This document shows positions 35,501 through 44,768 of a DNA stretch of 64,000 nt, piece by piece; position 1 is the stretch's first letter, and the number at the start of each line of letters is the position of its first letter. The stretch lies in contig BCJX01000004.1 in assembly GCA_001600415.1 (NCBI GenBank), positions 124,001 to 188,000 of the forward strand, read 5' to 3'. Origin of the DNA: Pascua guehoae. Lineage: Eukaryota > Basidiomycota > Tremellomycetes > Trichosporonales > Trichosporonaceae. The position numbers and the translations under genes are program-made. Below the pieces are notes generated by a model that was given only the letters and a program-made list of their open reading frames with translations, had not been told where the DNA came from and did not search any database.

Positions 35501-35618
35501 TGACCTCGACCAGGTGCCCGCCAACCTCTTTGACGTCGACCTCGATGTCGGCTTCAACCTCGATGGCTTTTGGGAGGACTTTACTTTGACCGACAGTGGC
35601 GGGTTCCCATTCAAGTAG
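32585..35618 (+). CDS. Zn2Cys6 fungal transcription factor (Aro80-like zinc cluster)
   Basis: Exons 32585-32821, 32919-33032, 33119-35278 and 35331-35618 join in phase to 932 residues. The zinc cluster spans the first splice junction and fits Cys spacing exactly at C79-x2-C82-x6-C89-x12-C102-x2-C105-x6-C112 (RACVHCRLRKAKCDLGD, then EPPCTRCRREQRNC), followed by KRRRK. The long insert CDLGDVNAPSEPPC resembles Aro80-type regulators of aromatic amino-acid catabolism; the assignment is by resemblance only. A Gly/Ser-rich linker follows. The middle-homology region (about residues 400-800) includes VFFTHHHPVLPICQ, DPFLLCAIVCVASHH and RARGVWTWCYLYDRTLGLRT. The acidic C-terminus contains LFDLDQVPANLFDVDLDVGF, a likely activation segment. 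Introns use GTACGT, GTGCGT and GTGAGT donors, with ACTAAC in the last. Confidence 0.85.
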
Positions 35619-37645
35619 GCGTTGGCGTGTATCGCGTGGCATCGAGTCGAGAGTGTTGGTTGGTCAGGTGTCTCGAGTACAGTTTGTAGATCATTTTGTA
35701 TATGACAATGTATCACTCTCATCGGAACTGGACAGAGTGCATGAGCCGACGGACTTGCGTCCTATGCCGTGCGTGTTCGTCGACCGTGCCGGAAATCGTC
35801 ATCAATCTTCAAGACCTGGCACCACACTGCCTGGCCACAGAGGCTAGGCATAGATCACGCACTGCAGCTAACACTATGCTGCGAACAGTGAGCTAAAGGC
35901 CGCAGCGGTCCACAGCCAGGCGCAGCCGCAGTGGGAGCATGTAAAGTGCCAAGCAAGGGCACGCTCTGCGCGCTGCGGCGTAGACACATGAATGAAGGTT
36001 AAGGACGATGGTTGGAAAATGGTCTTGAATCGCAACAATGATGTGCATCATCGTTCGAGCGGAGGGATCGACCTCGGGGACTCGTCATATGCCTAGTGGA
36101 TTCTACAGTTTTCATCAGGATGGGTGGTATTGCGGTCGTAACGTACCATTTGATGACATCCGACCTCCGAACGCGGCTGCTGGTTCGAATCTCGACGACG
36201 CACCCGACGTGTAGGCGCCAGGGTCAGAGCAAACCCCCTGCGACGCGCGGCCGCGCTTGTAGTGAGCGACGGAAGAGTGGATATGAGGTCTCTTTTTTGG
36301 TTTTATCTTCTTTTTGGCTGGGCTCTGGGCTCTCCTCTGCTTGATCTTGCATACAGTACAAGCACGACGGGTTGGCTGCGGGCGCGGCTTGCCCAGAAGG
36401 ATCTAATGCTGCGTGGATTTGGTTTCGGCAATGCTGGGAAGTGTATGTCACTGGTCGAACCACTCAACTGTGCAACTGTGGACATGGCGCTGTGCCGTGC
36501 CTGCCAACACTGCCCTGTTAGTTCGAGTTACAGTATGCTGGAAAACGACAGTTGCAGTATGCGGTAGCGACAAGTACCCGGTACAGTGGTACAGTGAGTG
36601 GCGACTACTACAATAGTATACTCCTACCGGCGGCACACGCTGGGACGGCAAGCGTCATCATGAAGCTTGAAGCAATTCCCACAAGCGTGGGTCCGTCGCG
36701 CCTCGCGTCTCGCATCGGCAAGGGCTTGGTTCTACAAGCTATATTGGTGCCACGGCCACGGCCACAGGGACGCGAGGCCATGAGGGTTCAAAGGCTGATA
36801 TGCACCAGAACAGTATGAGAGTGAGCTTGTCGGCCATATCGTTTGATCCCAAGATGCAAGATGCCGATTCGGAGAACGTGCACAGCCTTATCCCTGCTGC
36901 CAAGAACACCTTTGTGCTATCAGCATGAGCTCACATTTCAACATGCAACACGGCATGCTGACGGTCATCTAGCTGCGCTATCGGGGTCGAGGCCTGTGAC
37001 GTGCATGCGAGGGCGATCAGGCGACAAGATGAGAGGCTGGAGGCAAAGGGCCGAAAGGGGGGCGTGGGGGGGGTGGGGGGCCAGGGATGACCTTGAGGGG
37101 GGCGGTGAGTTGTGGTGACGATGATGACGACAGGCACGGATATACGGTTGGACGGATCAGATTACCCCCCCCATCCCATCCCATCCCTTGCCTCGTTTGC
37201 CACCGCCTCGTCTTGTTCTGTGTCTGTCCTGTTCTGTCTGGCGCGCCAAGGGACTCATCTGACCGCGCTCTGATTCCATTTCATAGACACACATTCTTCA
37301 TTGTTCATCTACCCACACCTCCCTCACCCCTAACGACCTTCTTGCACGACCCATCTCTGCAGCCCATCACCACCATCATCATCCCCACCCTTCCCACCCA
37401 TCAGAAGCCCTACACGATAAACTACACCCTCTACTCCTCCCCTACCCGAAGCCAGACGCGACGCGACTATACAAAACGTCGGTGACAGACGAGAAACCGT
37501 GCTCTCCCCAACCCCCCGTTCCCACCGCCCGAGGGGTCCTCGCAGCCTTCCTGCCGTGCCCGCGCTCTCACAACAGCCCGGCAGCGGACGCGACCTGCGC
37601 ACGGACCCCTGCCAGCCTGCAACCAGCCCTTTCCCACCATCACCC
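35619..37645. other. Intergenic region containing one copy of a Pol III-like repeat
   Basis: No protein gene supported. The repeat at 36098-36297 is listed separately. C/T-rich sequence at 37150-37460 lies upstream of the Bzz1-like gene and is likely its 5' region. Confidence 0.45.
36098..36297 (+). repeat. Putative Pol III-type repeat, copy A (B-box-like motif, oligo-T end)
   Basis: Shares with 49100-49345 a core TTTTCA..TGGGTGGT, then (T/A)ACC-ATTTGATGACA, CC(G/T)CCGA-CGCGGT and a B-box-like GGTTCGAATC. Both copies end in GAGGTCT followed by a T run (TCTTTTTT here at 36290-36297). The internal box plus oligo-T end suggests an RNA polymerase III transcript or a tRNA-derived SINE-like element. 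It does not fold as a tRNA: the bases flanking the TTCGAAT loop do not pair. TGATGA also matches a C box, so a snoRNA-like RNA is an alternative. Confidence 0.4.
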
Positions 37646-40600
37646 ATGGATGTTGACATTGCGAGGCTGGCCCAACCCTCACCTGTACCCGTGCGGCCGT
37701 CACCACCGACGTCGCTCGGGCCGGGCGGGGATGCACCCACACCAACACCAGCACCCGCACCTGCACCTACACCCAAAGCCCCTACACGCCTAGATCCATG
37801 GGTGCATGCCGCGGGGCGCCCGCACTTTCTTCCCCCCGACCCCACGCCCGCAGCGGCGGCGCTCAACTTGATCAACGACTCGCTCGAGGTCGTCCGCGAC
37901 TACCGCGAGTTTGTGGACACGGTCGGGCGCCTCGAGGCCGAGTTTGGGCGCGGGCTCGCGGCCGCCGTCAAGAAGTTTGAGGCGCGCCTGGACACTGTCC
38001 TCCTTCCCACCCCGGGGGCGCCGCGGAAACCACCGCCGCCGGGACTGACAAACGCCATCCGTGTCCACTGCTCGCACCTGTCGACGGCGGCTACTCTGCA
38101 CCAGAAGCGCGAGGGCGCGCTCGCGAGCCAAATTTCCCAGCCCCTCACCAACCTCGAGCGCCGCGGGGCAGAGTCTGCGCGCCGCCTCGGCGCGTGGGGG
38201 CGCGACGTCCGCTCGCGGTGGGAAGTGGGGCGCGAGCGCGTCGACACGGCAAGAGCCAAATACCACGCGGCGGTCAAGGAGCACGAGGCGGCGTTGTTCC
38301 GCCTCCGGTCGGCGCCCAAGCCTGGCGACGGCGCGCGCGATGGCTCGGGCGCGTCGGTGGATAAGGACTGGGCCAAGCTCGAGCGCACAGCGGCAGAGAC
38401 AGAGGCGACACGCGCAGACAGGAAGCGCGCGTACGTCGTGGCACTCGCGGGAGAGGGCGGGTCGGGCGGCGGCGGCTGGGACCTTGCCGAGGGCGGGGGC
38501 GAGAGCGGATGGGGAGAAGAAGCGCGCCTCCTCTTTGGACACATTGAACAGACCCTCCTTGACCTCTTACTCCACCAGGCGCGCGAGGACAAGGCGCACA
38601 TTGACCTCGTGTCCAACGTCCTTGCCCGCGCCGAGCCGTCGTATGACGTTGTCGACATTGTCGAGGACGAGAACAAGTTCCTCGCGTATAACACGAAACG
38701 CCTCGAGCGTGTCGAGAGCGGAAGCACCATCATGACCACGGGCTCGGCGCGGCGCGCGGCCAGGCGTCTCAACAGCGCCAACAGCTTGAGTGGCGGCAAT
38801 GGCACACCAAACGGCGCTACCAGCCCCACCGGAAGCGGCAGCGCAGGGATCAGCAGTTCCGGGCGCATGACCAGCATGTACAGTATGAGCAGCATTAACG
38901 AGAACGGTAACGACTCCGCCAACGGCACGAGTAACGGCACGCCGAGCACAAACGGCAATGGCAGCGCCATGCTCGACCCCACGGCCACCTTAACCTCCTC
39001 CCCCACAGCAGAGACATCCCTCCTCCCCTCCGAAGAGCCCCCCGATTACTCGACCGCCAACCCCGCGTTTGCGTACCACGCCTTTGCCCCGCCGCCCGCC
39101 GCTCCAGACGAGACACCCGCGCTCAGCACAGACAAGCGCGTCGACCGCAACTGGCTCGTGAACCGGTGGGCGCGCAGCGCGAATGACCTCCGCGAACTCG
39201 CAGGCGAAGACGGCACAAGTGGAAAACTGGGCAACCTCCGTGAGTTTGACGTCTCCCCCGTCAACGTGGACCAGCACTGATGCCTTTAGGACGAGATCTC
39301 GCCAGCGTCCGCAGCCGGTGCGAGCAGCTGGCCGCAGACCGTGGCCTTGGCGACCCGGAAGAAATGTGGGAGAAGCGCCTCGCGGTCATTCGCGATATTG
39401 GGCCCCTGGAGCGCAAGGCCGCCGTGGCCCGCGCGGAAATGGCGTGTCTCGAGGGCGTGCTTGGGCGTGAGTGTGCCGTGGTTTCAATGGCGAAGAGGAG
39501 GTGGATGAGTTCGAGTCGGAACTGTGCTGGAACACAAGACACTGTGGGGTGGACAAGACACTGTGGGTTGGTGGACAAGACTCTGCGCGGTGGATGTGGG
39601 CGCCCTGGTGGGGATGTGTGTGCCGATGGCCGATAGATGCCGAACTGAAGCGGGTGTGGAGAAGGGCGGGCTGTGTGGTGGGCGGCGGGTCGGAGAAGTC
39701 GTTCAGGAAGGCGAGGAGGTGGTCTTCGTGCGCCTCGATCGTGTGGCGTGTAGTGGGGTCATGACCCATGACATGGATAAAGACTGCGGGATCGAGTGAC
39801 GCCCAGCGCAGGGCGCATCGTGTCCGAAGACGAACTCTGACAGATCGGGGTCGGGGACGAGAATAGGGGAGAGCACGGGCGTGGGATGGCCTCCTTTGAC
39901 TTGGATGAGGATTGGCGGGGCGGACCACACCCAGACCCTGGCGCGGTCCGCAGTATTACTTGTTCACTGTTGGAGAAGAGCTCCAGAGTGCCAGAACTAT
40001 TCCGCTAACAGCAGCCGCACCCGCGCCCGAATTGCCTCACGAGTTCAAGGACCGCCAGTTCCCCAAGCCTGCACCATGCGATGCCTGCGGCCAGAGTGTG
40101 TGGTCTCTGAAGCACGAGCTCTCGTGTCGTCTATGCGGGATCGCGCTGCACCACAAGTGTGCGCTGCATGTCGATCCCGAATGCACCGGGCTCAAGTCTA
40201 CGCGTCGCAAAACGCTCAACGGCCCAGCGGGCCTCCTGAGACGTTCAATCACGCACAATCCCTTGCGCCGGCGGTCGATGATGAACCCGCACGGCGGCCC
40301 CCAAGAGTACCGCCCCGACAAGGACCGATTGGAACCACTGCGCGACGACGAACTGCAAGTCTCACCGTTTGTGCTGGCAGACGAAGAGGACCGCACGGCC
40401 GTGGCGGCCGCGCTCGACATGGTCCCCCAGCCCAACGTCATGCTCGCGCACGTTCACCATTCGTACCCCGCTGCGAACGCGCAGGAGCTGGGTGTCCTGG
40501 GCGGCGAGGTGGTGCGTGTCCTCGAGCCCGATCTGGACGGGACAGGGTGGATCCGCGTGCGCCGCGGCCTCGAGGACGGCGATGAGGGCCTGGTGCCCCA

Positions 40601-40871
40601 ATCTTACCTCGGCCTCGTCGGCACCACCACCCCACCACCCGACGGAGGCGCGGGCGCCTTTATCGTTGCCCTCTTCAACTTCCCGCCCCCAACACACCCG
40701 CTCGGGCGCGGCGAGGTCTCCATCACCCAACACGCAGTGTACGAGCTCACCCTCGAGGGCATGGCGTTTGACGAAAACTGGTGCGAGCTGCTTGTTCCAC
40801 AGCCCAGTGGCGGGACGGTACGCAAGCGCGGGCTGGTCCCGAAGACGTACGTCAAGCAGCTCGGCAGCTAG
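37646..40871 (+). CDS. BZZ1: Bzz1-type protein: F-BAR, HR1-like, C1 and two SH3 domains
   Basis: Exons 37646-39239, 39290-39466 and 39976-40871 join in phase to about 888 residues. After a Pro-rich N-terminus, an F-BAR domain begins near LINDSLEVVRDYREFVDTVG. Exon 2 adds a helical HR1-like segment (RCEQLAADRGLGDPEEMWEK). Exon 3 holds a C1 zinc finger from about H612 (CDACGQ, CRLCGIALHHKC), then SH3-1 (VMLAHVHHSYPAANAQELGV, ending GLVPQSYLGLV) and SH3-2 (ALFNFPPPTHPLGRGEVSIT, ending GLVPKTYVKQL). F-BAR-C1-SH3-SH3 is the Bzz1 layout; Bzz1 curves the plasma membrane at endocytic sites and activates Las17/WASP-driven Arp2/3 actin assembly. Start is ATG 37646 (MDVDIARLAQ); an upstream frame lacks ATG. 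The second intron (~509 nt) contains a TGGACAAGACACTGTGGG repeat and its acceptor is weak. Confidence 0.87.
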
Positions 40872-41448
40872 GCGGTGTAGATGTTGTTTGGACAGCGCCG
40901 AGGGAGTGGTGCGTGATACCGCCGGTAATGATTGTTTGCGTTGTCGTGCGCGGCACGGAAGCGTGCTCTCGATTGGGTGCGAAACCCCGGAGTGACGAAT
41001 GTACGAAGGGAGCATGCAGGGAGTGCACGAGAGCTTGGGAGCAGTAGTACATACAGTAGACGAGTGCATATTGTAAGCTGCGCAGTGCGTCGCGTGCGTA
41101 GACAGACGCAGGACATTGTCGAGTACAACAGAGATGCCATGCAACGAAATTCTTTACGTCGATCCAGGTGTGTTCAGCCCACACGAGGCAGGTGACTAAC
41201 TCGGAGTAACTTCTCGGCCAAGCCCGACGTCGTCCGCACTGAGAACCGAGATGTTGATCTGTGGCTCTCAACTTGTAGCTCGAGCAATCTTCAGACATCA
41301 GTCCACCGCTTTCCACCGACGGCGAGCACAACTCGACATGTGCTCAACTCTGCCCACCCCTTCCTCCCGTGCCCATCAGCTCCGTTCTGTTGACACGCCG
41401 CGTCGCCGGCGGCGCGGCCGAGCCCTCGGCGCTGCCCGAGACATCATG
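40872..41448. other. Spacer; 3' half belongs to the duplicated tRNA-Pro unit
   Basis: No gene. From about 41280 the sequence resembles the region upstream of the tRNA at 48677 (for example CGACGGCGA(G/C)CACAACT near 41317 and 48512). Confidence 0.55.
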
Positions 41449-41553
41449 GCTCTCGTGGTGTAGTGGTTATCATACTCTCTTAGGGTTCTGTTCAGTCCTA
41501 AGCTTGTTCTTCCTGACTGGGAGTGGGCCCCGGTTCGAATCCGGGCGAGGGCC
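41449..41553 (+). tRNA. tRNA-Pro (anticodon AGG) with a 32-nt intron, copy 1
   Basis: Acceptor GCTCTCG pairs with CGAGGGC. The D arm is GTGTAGTGGTTATCAT. Anticodon stem CTCTC pairs with GGGAG, and the loop TTAGGG...T gives AGG at 41482-41484. The intron is 41486-41517, and its CCTAAG pairs with CTTAGG of the anticodon arm. T arm is CCCGG-TTCGAAT-CCGGG. A TTTT stop follows at 41557. The TTAGGGT loop is typical of eukaryotic tRNA-Pro(AGG). Confidence 0.88.
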
Positions 41554-41940
41554 AACGTTTTGCTCCTGGTGAAGACGGACGTGGACGCGTGCTGTGGACG
41601 ATTCTGAAATAGCCCGAGGGCGAGCTCTACGACAAGAGAAAAGACTCTCATGTCTACTGGGATCTGTCATCTCCACTATTATTGCCACTCTGCAACTTGA
41701 ACCACTTGCATGCCGTGCACCTGCCCCAATGCCTGCCAGCCTGGCGACGGTCGCACACCTACCTGCCCGACGTCGGTGTGGCACCAAGGTCGAACACAGG
41801 CATGTGGCACTGCACTCGGGACACCAAATCCGCCCCACCGCCACTGTCTCGGTGTCAACCAACCACTACCGCGAGCTACTTCCCAAGCCAACCTCCCTCC
41901 GTCGTCGACATTGGAGTATGGCGAGACAGAAAAAAGACTT

Positions 41941-42045
41941 GACCCTCGCCCGGATTCGAACTGGGGCCCACTCCCAATCAGGAAGAACAAGCTTAGGAAC
42001 CGACTAGACCCTAAGAGAGTATGATAACCACTACACCACGAGAGC
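41941..42045 (-). tRNA. tRNA-Pro (AGG) with a 32-nt intron, copy 2, slightly degenerate
   Basis: Same layout as the other two copies on the opposite strand. Differences: intron TCTAGTCGG-start instead of TTCTGTTCAG, an A-C mismatch in the T stem (CCCAG against CCGGG) and a G-T first acceptor pair (CGAGGGT). The intron still contains CCTAAG for pairing with the anticodon arm. A T run follows at 41935-41930. It may be a decaying copy. Confidence 0.75.
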
Positions 42046-43302
42046 TCGTGTCTTTTCTGGAGCATGTGTGGTGGCGCGCCGGCCGGGGATGGGACCTGTC
42101 TCGGCAGTAACGTCTTTGGAGCTTGGGACGGCACGATAGGACATGATGGACACAGAGATGGCCTTTTTCCCGCCTGGGCCTTGTGGGGAGAGGAGAGGGC
42201 GATTTTTTGTTTGTTCGCGAGCTGACTAGCACAGCAAGGGGCAAAGTGGCGAAGGAGCGATGGACGTTTTCCTGTTGCACCTGGAGAATAAAGTACAGGT
42301 GCGACTGGCAATGGGGTCGCCAAGCTGACCTCGGTCGCACGCAGGGCCGCATACAGCAAGGTCCATCTCCCACCCTTGTGGGCATGTTTCGAGGCTGTAG
42401 TCGTTGATGTGCATAATGGACATTACGATATGGTACAAGTTACCCTGGCGCACAGTTTGCTACTGGTACGATCGGATTGATGGAGAGTGCCATGCTCAAC
42501 ATTGAATGAGCTCAAGGTGGCAGTCTCAATTTTCCAGTCGGGGATGTACCTGCTTAATGAAGGACCAGAGATACGGCGCACAAGGATCTGCCAGCGCTGC
42601 TGTGGCGCTGCCAAGACTGGTTTGCAACACGTACAGCGGCTATTGAGGAGGCTACCAACGCTTGTGGCACGGCCAAAGGATACATTTCCTCAGCGGAGAC
42701 TAGAACAGTACATGTGAGTGTCACTGATTAGGTGTACAGGTGTGACCAAAAAGTATTGAGACTGCCACGTCAAGGTCGGTCGCACGTACAGCCACATTGC
42801 AAGGCCTCATACAGGAAAGGCAGGGCATAAATGGGGGGAAATGTAAGGACCACCATGGCGACTTGCAACTCCACCGTTGCGACTTCAGGTTCGTCGTTGA
42901 GTACAATTACAACATTGTACTGAGCACAATATCGTACAGGTCACCCTGATGCACGGCTTCCTGTCCGTACCATTGATGAGAAGTGTCCAAGCTCAACGTC
43001 GGGCGCGACCGAGCTCAGTTTGGCAATCTGAATACTTTGCGGAAGCACCTGTACCAACACCGGTGCTGACGCTGCACCAGTAATCGCGGTCCTGGGCATG
43101 CTTTGGGACGAGAGCAGCACGACATTCATCGTGAGCAATTACACACTACAATAAGGACTAAAAAAAAACATCTTCAATGTCCAGTAATCTCCGTCCAATG
43201 TCCAAACAACAAGTTTAATAAAAGTACGTCGTCACGCGGAGCGAGAAGAAAGAGGAAAAGAGCACGCGCGCTCGGGTTGTCGACCGGGTGTGGTACGGCG
43301 GT
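42046..43302. other. Repeat-rich spacer with a diverged ~115-bp duplication
   Basis: No gene supported. A diverged pair, about 42417-42533 and 42916-43034, shares ATAT(G/C)GTACA(A/G)GT(T/C)ACCCTG and ATTGATG(G)AGA-GTG(C)C-A(T)GCTCAAC. The second copy is preceded by GTACAAT-TACAAC-ATTGTAC, a perfect 7-bp inverted repeat (42900-42919). The remainder shows nothing recognisable. Confidence 0.45.
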
Positions 43303-44685
43303 TTAGTAGCCCCACGGCTGGCAGGCGTTGCAGTAGTTGCCGTTCCAGCCCTTGTTGAGCCTGAAGCCCTTGTGGCGGATACCGCGCTTAAACCTGATGG
43401 GGCGGAGGGTGCGGTCCGAGCAGTGCCAGACCTGGACGCCCTCGCGGGTGCAGCCAGCATAGCGGCCACCGCGGATGCCACAGGACGCGCCGCGGCGGAC
43501 GCCGCGAATGTTGCAGTAGCCGTGGTTGTTGATCCACGAGTTGTAGCGACCCCTGCGACCGCGGACGGTGCAGCCGTGACCCGAGCCGAGGGCGTTGAGG
43601 ATGCCCTTGAGGATGGCGAGGAGGAGGAAGGTGCGCTCCTGGGGCTGGGCGGCGACGTCGCGCGAGTCGAGCGTGGCGACCTCGTTGTCGCGCTTCCACC
43701 ATCCGTTGCCGCGGCAGCGGTTGCAGACCTTCTGGCCGCGGGGCAGGTAGTAGCCGTTGCGGACGCTGCCGCGCTTGAAGGTGATGGGGCGGATGCGGCC
43801 GTCGCGGCACTTGAAGAGCTGGACACCCTGGCGGTAGCCGACGCATGTCGAGCCCCAGGGTCCCTGCTGGCGGGGACGGAAGTGGCGGAAGTTGAAGTAG
43901 CCACCCTTGCACACGTAGCCGTTGACGCGGTTGCGGCCGATCCAGCACGAGCGGCCCCACGGGTTCGAGTTGTGGCCCACACGCCAGCCCTTGAGGGTCA
44001 GGCCCTTGAGCCAGAAGAGGAGGAGGGTGCGCTCCTCCTCGGCGCGAGCCTCGAGCGACGAGTCGTCCGCGTCGCGCTTGGACAGGGCGTCGTCGTCGGC
44101 AACGCAGCCCTTGCACAGGCCCGTCTTTTCGTCGACCTCGGTGTCGAGCTCGGCCGGCGCCTGCCCAATCACAAAGTCGTAAATCTTGCCATCGCTGCAC
44201 TGGAACAGCTGCTGGTCGTTGACAATGTCCTTGCCCACGTACGTGCACTGGTCGCCGTCCTGCCCCACCTTGTCGCCAACGTTGAGCGCTCCCCAGTCCA
44301 CAGACGTGTCGGCAAGCGCCGCGTCCAGGCCCCCGTCGCGCTCCTCAAACTCGCGCGGGTCCAGACCCTGCAGGTCGCGCTTGCTCGACCCGTCATTGTC
44401 AGAGCAGTCGGTGCACAGCCCATTGTCGCCCATCTGCAAGTTGGGGATCGCGTCGCCCGTGTCCACCGTAAACGAGTAAAACTCCTTGTCGGGGCACTGG
44501 AACACTTGGTCCCCCCCGCTCAGCAGCTTGCCGACGTACGCGCAGTCGTCGACCTTGTCGCCAAGCTTGAGCTGCCCAAAGTCGACAGCCTTGGACGTGT
44601 CCAGGCCAAGGTCATCGTCGCGCTCGTCAATGACTGCTGCGCTGGCGATTGCAGGAAGGAGTGCAAGAAGGATCGTCGCCTTCAT
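43303..44685 (-). CDS. Secreted, Kex2-type multi-module Cys-rich precursor (two acidic, two basic modules)
   Basis: A single 460-residue exon. Start ATG 44685 gives a clear signal peptide (MKATILLALLPAIASAA). Exactly three KR|D sites (102-104, 203-205, 331-333) cut the rest into four segments. Each holds the same pattern: Cys, 10-16 residues, (Q/V)x(F/W)xC, 27-30 residues, CxxC. The cysteines are 48/64/91/94, 147/163/191/194, 281/293/321/324 and 412/422/452/455, with extra Cys at 247, 259, 372,391 and 402. Segments 1-2 are acidic (my counts: net about -11 and -15). Segments 3-4 are strongly basic and Gly/Arg/Trp-rich (about +18 and +15), and each starts with an acidic stretch ending E-R before a hydrophobic helix (LLLFWLKGLTLKGW; FLLLAILKGILNALG). 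Kex2 cleavage in the late Golgi would release four peptides. Function unknown: antimicrobial, effector-like or wall protein are possibilities. A TATA box lies 77-83 bp upstream. Confidence 0.8.
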   Translation of the reverse strand: MKATILLALLPAIASAAVIDERDDDLGLDTSKAVDFGQLKLGDKVDDCAYVGKLLSGGDQVFQCPDKEFYSFTVDTGDAIPNLQMGDNGLCTDCSDNDGSSKRDLQGLDPREFEERDGGLDAALADTSVDWGALNVGDKVGQDGDQCTYVGKDIVNDQQLFQCSDGKIYDFVIGQAPAELDTEVDEKTGLCKGCVADDDALSKRDADDSSLEARAEEERTLLLFWLKGLTLKGWRVGHNSNPWGRSCWIGRNRVNGYVCKGGYFNFRHFRPRQQGPWGSTCVGYRQGVQLFKCRDGRIRPITFKRGSVRNGYYLPRGQKVCNRCRGNGWWKRDNEVATLDSRDVAAQPQERTFLLLAILKGILNALGSGHGCTVRGRRGRYNSWINNHGYCNIRGVRRGASCGIRGGRYAGCTREGVQVWHCSDRTLRPIRFKRGIRHKGFRLNKGWNGNYCNACQPWGY

Positions 44686-44761
44686 GGTGGGCCGAATTAA
44701 GTGGGTGTCGAAAGGAAATGTCTTGCGGGATGAAGAACTCTGGAGGGTCATGGCCCCCGCC

Positions 44762-44768
44762 TTTTATA
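44762..44768 (-). promoter_or_regulatory. TATA box of the secreted precursor gene
   Basis: TATAAAA on the minus strand, about 77-83 bp before the ATG at 44685, in a G-rich context. A clear TATA at this spacing fits a regulated, highly expressed gene and supports the chosen start. Confidence 0.6.

Noticed and set aside
36111..36200. The B-box-containing repeat as a tRNA gene
   Set aside because: Bases flanking the TTCGAAT loop do not form a T stem and no acceptor stem is found, in either copy.
37499..37645. N-terminal extension of the Bzz1-like protein
   Set aside because: The open frame begins with GTG, not ATG, and is Ser/Pro/Arg low complexity; ATG 37646 is the first in-frame ATG.
41938..42050. 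Reading the tRNA at 41941-42045 as Leu(TAG) or Glu(CTC)
   Set aside because: Shifting the anticodon stem by one base gives poorer D-arm spacing and loses the TTAGGGT loop. The Pro(AGG) fold pairs all five anticodon-stem bases and explains anticodon-intron pairing.
43288..44700. A 470-residue open frame on the plus strand opposite the secreted precursor
   Set aside because: Ala/Val/Glu-rich shadow frame of the minus-strand gene, which has a signal peptide, repeated Cys modules and a TATA box.
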